The translations under genes and the position numbers were made by a program. The notes under the pieces are model-generated. The model was not told the origin of the DNA. It ran no database searches and was given only the letters and a program-made list of their open reading frames with translations. Shown in pieces: positions 24,741-30,989 of a DNA stretch of 43,632 nucleotides. The DNA is from a virus. Location: the IMG/VR virus record IMGVR_UViG_3300017963_000392, positions 1-43,632 of that record; one strand, 5' to 3'. Numbering within the stretch: position 1 is the first letter of the stretch; every line of letters begins with the position of its first letter.

Positions 24741-25337
24741 TTAATCCTTTCCCCACTCTTCCTGTTCCATCTTGCTGTAGTAATCACTACTGGAAGACTT
24801 CAAAGGAAAGTTAGGGTTGTTGACCTTCTTTATTCCAAGTTTCGCATACGTTCTGTCAATTGTGGAGATGGTCTCCCTAATCTCTTTGAATACAGGGTGA
24901 ACTCGAGGCCCTACTTTCAACCCGTCGATTACAGGATCGAGAACGGTCAGTTCCGCCATTTTCAGTTTCACGAGCATCTTGTAAAGCGGGAACAACTCCG
25001 ATCCAATTCTAAAACTCAACGTTTGGTCTTCAATCATCTGGTCGATATAACTTTCACCGATAGCTAACGCAACTCCTCTCAGGTATTTCTTCTGCACGAT
25101 GCACAAATCGGTATTATCAGGTGGATCACAAATATGGATCAGAGGACAATCATGGTGCCGGCATGGGTCACAGGCGTCCCAAGCGAACATGACGAAAGCC
25201 ATGGGTTGATCGTCCCCACTGTTGTCGTTTTTGCGCCTTCTGACGATCCCTTTTCTGATGTTCAGCGTTCTGGAGAGGTTGCTCGCCACCCTCTGTCCTA
25301 ATGAAGCACGCAGATTCGGATAATCTTTTAGAGCCAC
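24741..25337 (-). CDS. First late gene; possible terminase small subunit with Cys cluster
   Basis: Translation starts at GTG 25335-25337 after GTGAGGTGAAAAC. The 198-residue protein starts MALKDYPNLRASLGQRVA and has a Cys/His-rich segment near residues 55-80 (CDPCRHHDCPLIHICDP) followed by a helical C-terminal half. The position immediately upstream of TerL suggests a small terminase or DNA-recognition role. The Cys-rich box could bind zinc or an iron-sulphur cluster. No helix-turn-helix was positively identified, so the terminase label is inference. Confidence 0.55.
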   Translation of the reverse strand: MALKDYPNLRASLGQRVASNLSRTLNIRKGIVRRRKNDNSGDDQPMAFVMFAWDACDPCRHHDCPLIHICDPPDNTDLCIVQKKYLRGVALAIGESYIDQMIEDQTLSFRIGSELFPLYKMLVKLKMAELTVLDPVIDGLKVGPRVHPVFKEIRETISTIDRTYAKLGIKKVNNPNFPLKSSSSDYYSKMEQEEWGKD

Positions 25338-25393
25338 GTTTTCACCTCACTTTTCTCTTGATTTCCGTAATATTTTATAGTACTTATTATGCA

Positions 25394-25422
25394 AGCGTAA
25401 CACAAAATGGTTAACAAGTCAA
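25394..25422 (-). promoter_or_regulatory. Candidate leftward promoter of the late module
   Basis: In the divergent gap 25338-25443 the minus strand has TTGACT (25422-25417), a 17-base spacer and TACGCT (25399-25394). The -35 is good, the -10 is weak, suggesting that an activator may be required. A clear rightward promoter for the 25444 operon was not seen in the same gap. Confidence 0.4.
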
Positions 25423-25443
25423 CAAAGAAAGGAAACAGATCAC

Positions 25444-25728
25444 ATGGATTACAGACCGATTAACATTGCCTGGAACAAATTCCGTTCGGAACACAACGAT
25501 CTTCTTGATGGTGACATCAAGGCGGTCAATATCAAAGAACTCACCCTGTCAATGGAGTATTCGTTTTACTGGGGCGTACACACAATGATGGATTTAATCG
25601 ATTCCATGATCCAAAAAGTGAAAAAGGGTGAGTGCAGTGAAGAAACCCTGTCAAAACTCATAGAACTCATGGCAAAGGATATGAAAATCTCCCTGGAAAG
25701 TGTCCGTACACGCTTAATGGAGGACTAA
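25444..25728 (+). CDS. Early hypothetical protein
   Basis: The first gene of the rightward small-gene operon encodes 94 residues (start MDYRPINIAWNKFRSEHNDL) after AAAGGAAACAGATCAC. It is acidic and helical, with YSFYWGVHTMMDLIDSMIQ and SEETLSKLIELMAKDMKISL. It has no Cys motif and no DNA-binding signature. The stop is directly followed by the next ATG, so translation is coupled. Function not recognised. Confidence 0.65.
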   Translation: MDYRPINIAWNKFRSEHNDLLDGDIKAVNIKELTLSMEYSFYWGVHTMMDLIDSMIQKVKKGECSEETLSKLIELMAKDMKISLESVRTRLMED

Positions 25729-26055
25729 ATGGCACTATTCAAGCGGTGCGAAGACCTTGAACTTGCTCGAAACCCCACCAAAACAGAGAAAAACTGCATC
25801 AAAACATGGTATAACACCTCTCCAAGCAAGCGCAAATGCCCTTTCATGGTCTTAGAATTCCTTGGTGAAGATTGCAACTGTTTGACCTTAATAAAGGGTG
25901 AAGGGCACAAAATGATGTGCCCTTGCGTGGTATACCCTACTATTCAAATCGAAAAACTCGTCAAACTGATCTTGAACATCGATGAAACACCTAAATCTCG
26001 CGTTCTAATACCGCGCTCACGCTCACAAAAGCGCAAGTTGATACGTAGACACTGA
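25729..26055 (+). CDS. Early Cys-rich hypothetical protein
   Basis: The ATG abuts the preceding TAA. The 108-residue, basic protein has seven Cys, including NCIKTWY, RKCPFMVLEF, EDCNCLTL and HKMMCPCVVYP, so zinc binding is plausible. The C-terminal RSRSQKRKLIRRH is strongly basic, which suggests nucleic-acid contact. The family is not recognised. Confidence 0.65.
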   Translation: MALFKRCEDLELARNPTKTEKNCIKTWYNTSPSKRKCPFMVLEFLGEDCNCLTLIKGEGHKMMCPCVVYPTIQIEKLVKLILNIDETPKSRVLIPRSRSQKRKLIRRH

Positions 26056-26077
26056 TTTTATGAAAGGACACACTCAA

Positions 26078-26428
26078 ATGAGACAAAGAGTGCTTGACAA
26101 AGTAGAGGAGGCACGGGTCACAGTAGGCCCGATGAGATCGGACAGCACATATGGAAATAACGGGCTGTTTATATTTGGCGAACGTGGTTTGCGGGTCATT
26201 GCATCTGATGGTGGCAAATGGGACCATGTTTCCGTATCTAAAGATGAAGGCCAAATGCCCACCTGGGAAGACATGTGTTGGGTTAAAGGCTTGTTCTTTA
26301 GAGAGGATGAGTGTGTCATGCAATTACATCCACCCAAGAACAGGCACATCAACCACTGCCCTAATTGTCTCCACATGTGGAGACCGCAAAAGAAGAAAAT
26401 CCCACAGCCACCGCTCAACTTCGTATAA
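26078..26428 (+). CDS. DUF7694-like phage protein
   Basis: The ATG at 26078 is preferred because AAAGGA stands 9 bases before it; an ATG at 26060 has no site. The 116-residue product contains NNGLFIFGERGLRVIASDGG, WDHVSVSKDEGQMPTWEDM, a VKGLFFREDECVMQLHPP block and CLHMWRP. I recall these phrases as those of a widespread small phage family of unknown function (DUF7694). Three Trp and conserved His suggest a compact fold. The nearly identical leader (AAAGGA-C/T-ACACTCAA) occurs again before the next gene. Confidence 0.7.
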   Translation: MRQRVLDKVEEARVTVGPMRSDSTYGNNGLFIFGERGLRVIASDGGKWDHVSVSKDEGQMPTWEDMCWVKGLFFREDECVMQLHPPKNRHINHCPNCLHMWRPQKKKIPQPPLNFV

Positions 26429-26444
26429 AGAAAGGATACACTCA

Positions 26445-26657
26445 ATGAACAAGCTGAAAGTCTGGGTAACACGAATGGAAAAGGATTATATCAACAATCT
26501 CGGATCACTGGGAGGGTTGCCAAAAGAACGCTCCATCCTCCTGCAGAAGTATTACAAATCGATGAAGAACAGGGCGGATTGGGGTGAAGTCGATCCGAAA
26601 GTCATCAAAAACCACATCACGAAGGTCATGAAGGAGGAAGGAATTCCATGCGATTGA
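26445..26657 (+). CDS. Small helical early protein
   Basis: The ATG at 26445 follows AAAGGATACACTCA. The product has 70 residues, MNKLKVWVTRMEKDYINNLG and then KERSILLQKYYKSMKNRADW. It is basic and helical. Its last 10 bases overlap the next gene. No family recognised. The longer open frame reaching further upstream is out of context and was discarded. Confidence 0.65.
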   Translation: MNKLKVWVTRMEKDYINNLGSLGGLPKERSILLQKYYKSMKNRADWGEVDPKVIKNHITKVMKEEGIPCD

Positions 26658-26899
26658 GAAAAGCGAATCTAATCAGGCGAGAATCAGATGATGGTTTAGT
26701 GGAGATGAGAGAACACGCCCCGATCGGCAAAGAATACATCGTGGATATTGATCAGGTGCAGGAGATAACCTGCTTCAACACAGAGAGGGGACTTCATCAC
26801 AACAAGGTCGTGATCCTCACTTACGAAAACGGAAAACCGTCGGGATTGATGTTCGCCTGCCTGCTCGACATCGACTTCGATTCAAGACCGGAGGGATAG
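26648..26899 (+). CDS. Small beta-rich early protein
   Basis: The ATG lies inside the end of the preceding gene with GGAGGAATTCC upstream. The 83-residue product has an alternating hydrophobic pattern (GKEYIVDIDQVQEITCFNTE, NKVVILTYENGKPSGLMFAC). This suggests a small beta-barrel or SH3-like fold. No motif reveals function. Confidence 0.65.
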   Translation: MRLRKANLIRRESDDGLVEMREHAPIGKEYIVDIDQVQEITCFNTERGLHHNKVVILTYENGKPSGLMFACLLDIDFDSRPEG

Positions 26900-27211
26900 A
26901 TGATAGCAGGGATGCTTTATGTCACTGATGGAACAGCAATGACAGAGTATGACCCTAATGACACCTCAAGTGATGCTCAACTCCGCTACTTCAGGGATAC
27001 GTATAGGGAAGAAGCGAAGGCGCTCTCTGATGAGGTGTGGAACGCTATCCTGGAAAACCAACGCAAGGCCCAGATGATTCTCAGGGAAGGGTTGTTCCTC
27101 GACATGAAACCAAGAGTTCCTGCCCCGTCCTATCCACCATTCTCTGTTATGAAAGTTCTCAGGTGCAACAGGAAGGGCATAGGTCTCAGGATTAATTCTA
27201 AACTGAAGTGA
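26900..27211 (+). CDS. Early hypothetical protein
   Basis: The ATG directly abuts the preceding stop (TAG-ATG) with GGAGGGATAG overlapping the stop. The 103-residue product is acidic and helical in the first half (DAQLRYFRDTYREEAKALSD) and Pro-containing and basic at the end. No family recognised. Coupled translation within the operon is likely. Confidence 0.6.
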   Translation: MIAGMLYVTDGTAMTEYDPNDTSSDAQLRYFRDTYREEAKALSDEVWNAILENQRKAQMILREGLFLDMKPRVPAPSYPPFSVMKVLRCNRKGIGLRINSKLK

Positions 27212-27223
27212 AGGAGGAGTAGT

Positions 27224-27441
27224 ATGTGCTTGGATGTGATTAATTCATGGTGTGATCAGGATAAGCCAGGTGTGCAGCAAGAGGGGTGGAAAGTATTCAA
27301 TAACAGTGCCATGGGGTTATTCGGGTATTTTTACGATATTGATGGAGTGTGAACGATAATGGTGATCTTATTTTGTACGGAGAGGGTTCGGCGGTGAAGG
27401 GGTTCACGGCAGGCAGATGGTTGGAGTTTGAAGTAGCTTAG
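27224..27441 (+). pseudogene. Frameshifted MCLD-type small phage protein
   Basis: After AAGGAGGAGTAGT an ATG (27224) encodes MCLDVINSWC and continues to QQEGWKVFNNS and FGYFYDIDGV before TGA at 27352. Another frame then reads NDNGDLILYGEGSAVKGFTA and GRWLEFEVA to TAG at 27441. I recall a common phage family that starts MCLD, contains G-W/Y-KVF and ends with a Gly-rich Trp motif, so both halves together look like one protein broken by an indel near 27345. The gene at 31369 shares DGWKVF and EFYDI, perhaps an intact relative. A sequencing error cannot be excluded. Confidence 0.55.
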
Positions 27442-27467
27442 ATAGAAAAAAGAAAGGAGGAGCGGAA

Positions 27468-27710
27468 ATGAAAGTAGAGGTTGAAATAAAGACCATTTAT
27501 GATCCTAATGGAGAAGAAAAGTTCTTGCAAATGACCATGGGAGAGGCAAATTTTACTGACAAAGAAACTGGTGAAAAGAGAGGCTGTATTCACAATGTTC
27601 TACCTATAGGTCTTCAGATTCTAAGTGAAAGGAGCGGAAAACAGTACTCTGTAGATTTGAAGAGCTTATTTGGTGCTGTTATGGAGGCAGAAGAAGAAGG
27701 GATGAAATAA
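27468..27710 (+). CDS. Small early protein
   Basis: A strong AAAGGAGGAGCGGAA precedes the ATG. The 80-residue acidic protein reads MKVEVEIKTIYDPNGEEKFL and EANFTDKETGEKRGCIHNVL. The fold is probably beta then helix. There is no DNA-binding signature. The coding region is clean between a broken gene and a tiny gene. Function unknown. Confidence 0.65.
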   Translation: MKVEVEIKTIYDPNGEEKFLQMTMGEANFTDKETGEKRGCIHNVLPIGLQILSERSGKQYSVDLKSLFGAVMEAEEEGMK

Positions 27711-27712
27711 GA

Positions 27713-27841
27713 ATGGGATTGCAAGGGTTCTTCACTGTTAAGAGTACGAAGAAGACGGTGTTACGGGATAGGGTGTGCATTGGAACTCAATACCATAGAT
27801 GCGTGATCGTGGCTAAGGAGATGATGATCCTACCTAAATAG
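27713..27841 (+). CDS. Tiny basic protein at operon end
   Basis: A 42-residue frame starts 2 bases after the preceding TAA (27713 ATG) and encodes MGLQGFFTVKSTKKTVLRDR with VCIGTQYHRCVIVAKEMMIL. It is basic with one CxxxxxxxxC pair. The upstream site (GGGATGAAATAAG) is mediocre. It is the last open frame before the terminator at 27866. Confidence 0.45.
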   Translation: MGLQGFFTVKSTKKTVLRDRVCIGTQYHRCVIVAKEMMILPK

Positions 27842-27865
27842 GTGTATTAGTAGAGGGGTATTGGG

Positions 27866-27890
27866 AAAGGGGCTGAGGAAGGCCCTTTTT
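27866..27890 (+). terminator. Intrinsic terminator of the first rightward operon
   Basis: AAAGGG (27866-27871) pairs with CCCTTT (27883-27888), extended inside by CT/AG past one mismatch, with a run of five T ending at 27890. It ends the 25444-27841 operon. Confidence 0.65.
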
Positions 27891-28090
27891 CTGTGGGTTA
27901 TTGGGTATGGAATACATTTAATTAATTGAAAATATACTGGATGAAAACTTACGTGTGCAAAGGTTCTCTGGGAGCAAAACTGGTGAAAATTGGGTGAAAA
28001 TTTTATGGTCGGTAGCCCACATGCGCTATGAGATTCGTTGCATTTGTTTCATCGAGGGGGCGTTTGCAACATTTGATGTCAAAGTGTCTC

Positions 28091-28110
28091 GTGTCTCATG
28101 CATGAGACAC
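28091..28110. repeat. 20-base perfect palindrome with GTCTC/GAGAC arms
   Basis: GTGTCTCATGCATGAGACAC is a perfect palindrome without a loop. Another GTGTCTC stands at 28084-28090. Related GTCTC/GAGAC sites cluster again at 29212-29327, on the other side of the leftward regulator gene, so this is a candidate operator. Confidence 0.6.
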
Positions 28111-28151
28111 CATGCATGTGATACATGTTGCAGTGCAGCATAAACAGCGCA

Positions 28152-28186
28152 ATAAAAAAGCGCACATGCTTTTGACATGTGCGCTT
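28152..28186 (-). terminator. Leftward intrinsic terminator
   Basis: AAGCGCACATG (28158-28168) and CATGTGCGCTT (28176-28186) form an 11-bp perfect stem with a 7-base loop. On the minus strand it is followed by six T, so it should end the transcript of the leftward gene at 28244-28693. Confidence 0.75.
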
Positions 28187-28243
28187 AGTGCTACTTGTTG
28201 CAGTCAAGCGATACTTTCTGTTTTCAATCAATCAGCGCTTTGT

Positions 28244-28693
28244 CTAAGCGCTTTTTTGTTCTTTGCTCTGCGCTTTTTTGTTCTGCGCTTTTTTGTTCTG
28301 CGCGATGTTATCGAACACTTTCTTGACTTCGTTTTGAATGCGCTTTGTCAACGCTTTGCTCTGCTTAGCTGTTAACTTATGCTTTGCTCTATATGCGCTT
28401 CGCGTTTTGTTGCGTGCTTCGTGCTCTTCAAGCGCACATTCGAGCGTAATGCTGCTATCGCTTAACATGACAAGCGCGTTTCGTTTGATCATGTGACGCA
28501 CATGTGATTTAACGCGCGTTTCTGACACTTCGCACAAGTCAACAATTTGTTGTATCGTGCAAATATCAGCGAGACAGTTGTCAATCATATCTGCTTGACA
28601 TGCAATGCGATGTTTTTGCGCATTGACACTGCTTCGAAAGCTATGCTCGCGTGATTGCTGTGTTAGTTCTCTAATGCTTGTAAGTTTTTTCAT
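28244..28693 (-). CDS. Leftward winged-helix DNA-binding regulator
   Basis: The 149-residue product starts at the ATG at 28691-28693 (MKKLTSIREL). Residues about 40-95 contain DICTIQQIVDLCEVSETRV followed by SHVRHMIKR. This aligns with residues 125-165 of the protein at 32847 (SIAEIMSNLELSKARV, SHYRHLIRE), so both carry the same winged helix. The C-terminus is Lys-rich with a short duplicated AQNKK repeat mirrored by tandem TGCGCTTTTTTGTTC in the DNA. The gene is isolated, opposite to its neighbours and flanked by operators, which fits an autoregulated repressor. Its base use (GCGC, AAGCG) differs from the rest of the window. Confidence 0.7.
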   Translation of the reverse strand: MKKLTSIRELTQQSREHSFRSSVNAQKHRIACQADMIDNCLADICTIQQIVDLCEVSETRVKSHVRHMIKRNALVMLSDSSITLECALEEHEARNKTRSAYRAKHKLTAKQSKALTKRIQNEVKKVFDNIAQNKKAQNKKAQSKEQKSA

Positions 28694-28754
28694 GATACTT
28701 TCACTTTCTCGCGCATAATTGCGCGTAATTGAAGTCAATACAAGTGAAAGTATC
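28694..28754. promoter_or_regulatory. 13-base inverted repeat upstream of the regulator gene
   Basis: GATACTTTCACTT (28694-28706) is inverted perfectly at 28742-28754 and abuts the start codon. A minus-strand TTGACT (28738-28733) lies between the arms. It is a candidate operator for autoregulation or a large hairpin leader. Confidence 0.6.
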
Positions 28755-28859
28755 GCTTGACTTGTCTGATTTGATTTTCAAAGAGCAAATTGCGCGATTT
28801 ATCGCTTTGCGCGTGATTGCGCGTTTCGATGATAGTCGAGTATGTACACGCGAAACACT

Positions 28860-29002
28860 GCAAAAAGTATGCACAAAAAAACGCACTTTTTTACAAGTAC
28901 TTGTTTTCATTACATAACCCTATATAAAAATAAATTAAAAACATATCAAAAACACGTTTTTGTGAAACAAAATAAACGTTTAAAGAGTAAGCAACAATAC
29001 AG
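28860..29002. other. AT-rich gene-free stretch
   Basis: Very AT-rich sequence follows the GCGC-rich block. A 69-residue open frame here (28842-29051, plus strand) lacks a ribosome-binding site and has low-complexity Lys/Phe content. A DNA-unwinding element next to the palindrome arrays is possible. Confidence 0.35.
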
Positions 29003-29111
29003 TAGTGACAATTTTTGTCACTATTTTGCTGTTTTCGTAGCAAAAAGCTGACTTTTTCTAATCATTTCAACTACTTGACAAAAATTGTCAGTATTGACAA
29101 AAATTGTCAAT
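29003..29111. repeat. Three TTGACAA-N3-TTGTCAA palindromes
   Basis: Site 1 at 29003-29023 has 9-base arms TAGTGACAA and TTGTCACTA around TTT. Site 2 (29075-29091) and site 3 (29093-29111) have TGACAA-AAA-TTGTCA cores, and their centres are 19 bases apart. They look like binding sites for a dimeric regulator. Confidence 0.65.
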
Positions 29112-29211
29112 CGTTTTTTCTACGTACTTTCTCGACTATTTTTGACTTTCTCAAATTGTACGCATAAAGACTTATATCGCTTTTCTGCATTGCACAAAAT
29201 AGACAGTCAAG

Positions 29212-29327
29212 TGAGACACTTGTCTCATAATGAGACATGAGACACTTTTTTGTTGCAACCGTTGCCTGAGTAAAAAGTACTCAAGTGTCTCAGCGTATCG
29301 AGACATGTATCGGTCGGGGTGAGACAC
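29212..29327. repeat. Cluster of GTCTC/GAGAC sites
   Basis: GTCTC or GAGAC occurs at 29213, 29222, 29232, 29239, 29287, 29300 and 29321, mostly within TGTCTCA or TGAGACA. With three more at 28086-28108 there are ten copies within 1.3 kb. Confidence 0.6.
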
Positions 29328-29348
29328 TGGTTGGCTATCCGGCATATG

Positions 29349-29934
29349 CCCGTACCACGGGGCCGGAGGGCCGACCGGTTATTAACCGGATTGACTACCC
29401 TACATAGAACCGGTTTTAAACCGGATGTGTCAACCGGTTTCTATCCGGGCGCCCGTACCACTGGTAGGGTTCTCACCCATGGCTAATGCCCTACATAGAA
29501 CCGGTTCTAAACCGGTTCTTAACTCCCTACATAGAACCGGTTTTAAACCGGAGTGTGTATATTCGGGTGGGTGTGGCGAACCGGTTATTAACCGGAGATA
29601 TTTCCAATGCTCATCCCAATGGATAACCGATTGCATTCCGCAGACCCTAATACAATCCGGTTACTTTATCGGTTTAACCCGACATTTGCCCGTACCACGG
29701 GCCTAACTAATACACAGACATGCCCTACACGTTTCCGATCGATTCTCCGCGGTATTAGCGCGTGTCCTTGAGGTATCCTAATAGTAACAGAGATCGTATT
29801 TTCCCCTCCTACAAGAGACAGAGTGCTCCGTGCCTCGTTTTAACGTCCGGTCTGTACACGGGACTGCCCTGGATAAAACCGGTTATTAACCGGGGTGCCT
29901 TCCTTCAAGTGGGCCGGTGAACCGGTTATTAATG
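29349..29934. repeat. Array of CCGGTT-N3-AACCGG palindromes and CCCGT-N3-ACGGG hairpins
   Basis: Perfect 15-base palindromes lie at 29375-29389, 29410-29424, 29501-29515, 29537-29551, 29581-29595 and 29879-29893. The centres are T-flanked ATT, TTT-type or CTA. Degenerate copies lie near 29434, 29657 and 29922. Three copies share the leader CCCTACATAGAA. CCCGTACCACGGG stands at 29349-29361 and 29689-29701, with a decayed copy at 29452. No gene is credible here. Confidence 0.75.
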
Positions 29935-29940
29935 TGTCTG

Positions 29941-30456
29941 TGAACCGAAAGCGCGGAAAATTTCCCTCCGGAAAGGAAAACCTCCTTAATTAAACCACCG
30001 GCAGACCCGACATGCCGACCACGGCATTCCGATGCCAACCTCGTGAAAATTTTTTGCCACGAGAAAAACCAGTGATGTCCGGCCAGTCGTCAATACCACA
30101 CGAACACCGTTGAACACTGTTGAATACCATTACCAATCTGCACAACACCACACGTCACCAAAAACCCCACCAGTTTTCCCCGAACACCTGTCCGACACTA
30201 TCCGAGAAAAACCAACAGCACCTCCGCAGCATTCCGATTCCCGATATCCGCCCCTATACACCACCATGCCCTCCAACGTAAACCCTTGATCCTCCTACCA
30301 GAAATCCGAGAAAACCTTGCCAGAAACCTCGGTCATCCAACACAAATTCCAGGAAACAGACGGTTGCCCCCTACCACTTTCCCGGTCAAGAAACCCTACA
30401 TAAAGGTCATCCTCCACATACAGACCTCTTATTTTTTCTGCACCTTGCGATTCCGC
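29941..30456. other. Gene-free stretch, C-rich and G-poor on the plus strand
   Basis: About 500 bases with no supported gene. From about 30060 the plus strand is visibly rich in A and C with few G. CGAGAAAAACC or CGAGAAAACC recurs about three times (near 30059, 30202 and 30308). The open frame at 30286-30480 lacks a ribosome-binding site and was not accepted. Confidence 0.45.
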
Positions 30457-30489
30457 TTGACTCGTCCTAATCATACGTAGTATGATTAG
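30457..30489 (+). promoter_or_regulatory. Rightward promoter with overlapping palindromic operator
   Basis: TTGACT (30457-30462), an 18-base spacer and TATGAT (30481-30486) form a good sigma70 promoter. CTAATCATAC (30467-30476) and GTATGATTAG (30480-30489) are a perfect 10-base inverted repeat around GTA that covers the -10. A regulator would block the promoter by binding here. Confidence 0.6.
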
Positions 30490-30492
30490 TTC

Positions 30493-30518
30493 GTTAAACT
30501 CGATTGATTGAGTTTAAC
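30493..30518. repeat. 9-bp hairpin
   Basis: GTTAAACTC (30493-30501) pairs perfectly with GAGTTTAAC (30510-30518) around an 8-base loop, 3 bases after the operator palindrome. There is no T run, so it is not an obvious terminator. Confidence 0.55.
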
Positions 30519-30544
30519 ACCGTGAGTGAGCGCACATGAACCGC

Positions 30545-30730
30545 TCATGCTGTATTACATAGCCGTTGTGAGACAATCAAGTCTACCATCTCACTCTCCG
30601 TAGTGCAACAGACAGCACCGCGAGATCGTGTTTTTTGAAGCAGAGTAGAAACGCACGATCCGATACCCCGTCCGATCAGTTGTCGCTCTTGTTCCTGTTG
30701 ATCGCTGTGAGCACGTAAATCGAGCACCAT
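30545..30730 (-). CDS. Probable tiny leftward protein
   Basis: The 61-residue frame (MVLDLRAHSDQQEQERQLIG, then RGAVCCTTESEMVDLIVSQR) has AAAGGGGTA before the ATG; the GTG of codon 2 has better spacing. It is helical with a Cys pair. It would be the second gene of a leftward mini-operon starting at the promoter near 31095. Coding is plausible but not certain, because the same DNA also contains several perfect hairpins. Confidence 0.42.
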   Translation of the reverse strand: MVLDLRAHSDQQEQERQLIGRGIGSCVSTLLQKTRSRGAVCCTTESEMVDLIVSQRLCNTA

Positions 30731-30763
30731 TACCCCTTTACTTGTAGACTTGACCCCCTGAAT

Positions 30764-30839
30764 ATAGAATCGTCTGACCCGCTATCAGACAGAAGACTTA
30801 GGTTCTTTACGGTTCACTAAGTCTGAAACCGGATTCTAT
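30764..30839. ncRNA. Three-way-junction-like folded element
   Basis: ATAGAATC (30764-30771) pairs with GATTCTAT (30832-30839) as a closing 8-bp stem. Inside are GTCTGA (30772-30777) with TCAGAC (30785-30790), loop 7, and AGACTTAG (30794-30801) with CTAAGTCT (30817-30824), loop 15. A competing pairing, CGGTTCA (30810-30816) with TGAAACCG (30824-30831, one bulge), would break the third stem. It lies between two probable leftward mini-genes, touching the stop of the first. It is not a tRNA: no T-loop or CCA-side match. Confidence 0.5.
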
Positions 30840-30985
30840 GCTGTTTTAAGGTTCAGCAGATCAAAAACATCTTGGCGGGGATCCCGGATAAGTCGAAGTG
30901 CAGACCGATAACATAAGATATGAGCCTGCATTAGTAGAAACTGTCCGGTGTAGTATGCAGATCCGCAAAACAACGAAACGTGCAT
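30836..30985 (-). CDS. Probable tiny leftward protein with phage-type ribosome-binding site
   Basis: A minus-strand ATG at 30983-30985 is preceded by GAGGTAAGAACCGT, close to the extended site used by the rightward genes. The 49-residue product reads MHVSLFCGSAYYTGQFLLMQ, then LRLIRDPRQDVFDLLNLKTA. The second half looks like one amphipathic helix. A good leftward promoter lies about 80 bases upstream. This is the simplest reading of the region, though a rightward RNA through here would be antisense to ribosome-binding sites. Confidence 0.5.
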   Translation of the reverse strand: MHVSLFCGSAYYTGQFLLMQAHILCYRSALRLIRDPRQDVFDLLNLKTA

Positions 30986-30989
30986 ACGG

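Larger units (their letters stand above)
27891..28243. other. Gene-free control segment
   Basis: No credible coding frame. It holds a near-exact short direct repeat (GGTGAAAATT at about 27982 and 27993), GTCTC-type palindromes and a leftward terminator described separately, and from about 28140 onward the start of a GCGC-rich tract. Confidence 0.5.

Noticed and set aside
28842-29051. 69-residue plus-strand open frame in AT-rich DNA
   Set aside because: No ribosome-binding site; Lys/Phe/Tyr composition simply reflects AT richness; overlaps operator palindromes.
29375-29934. CRISPR array
   Set aside because: Repeats are 15-base palindromes at irregular spacing with no spacers of constant length and no cas genes.
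30286-30480. 64-residue plus-strand open frame
   Set aside because: No ribosome-binding site, a start that does not look natural, Pro-rich low-quality sequence within the C-rich skewed stretch.
30764-30839. tRNA gene
   Set aside because: Cloverleaf-like size, but no T-loop consensus, wrong arm lengths and no anticodon arm of 5 bp with 7-base loop on either strand.
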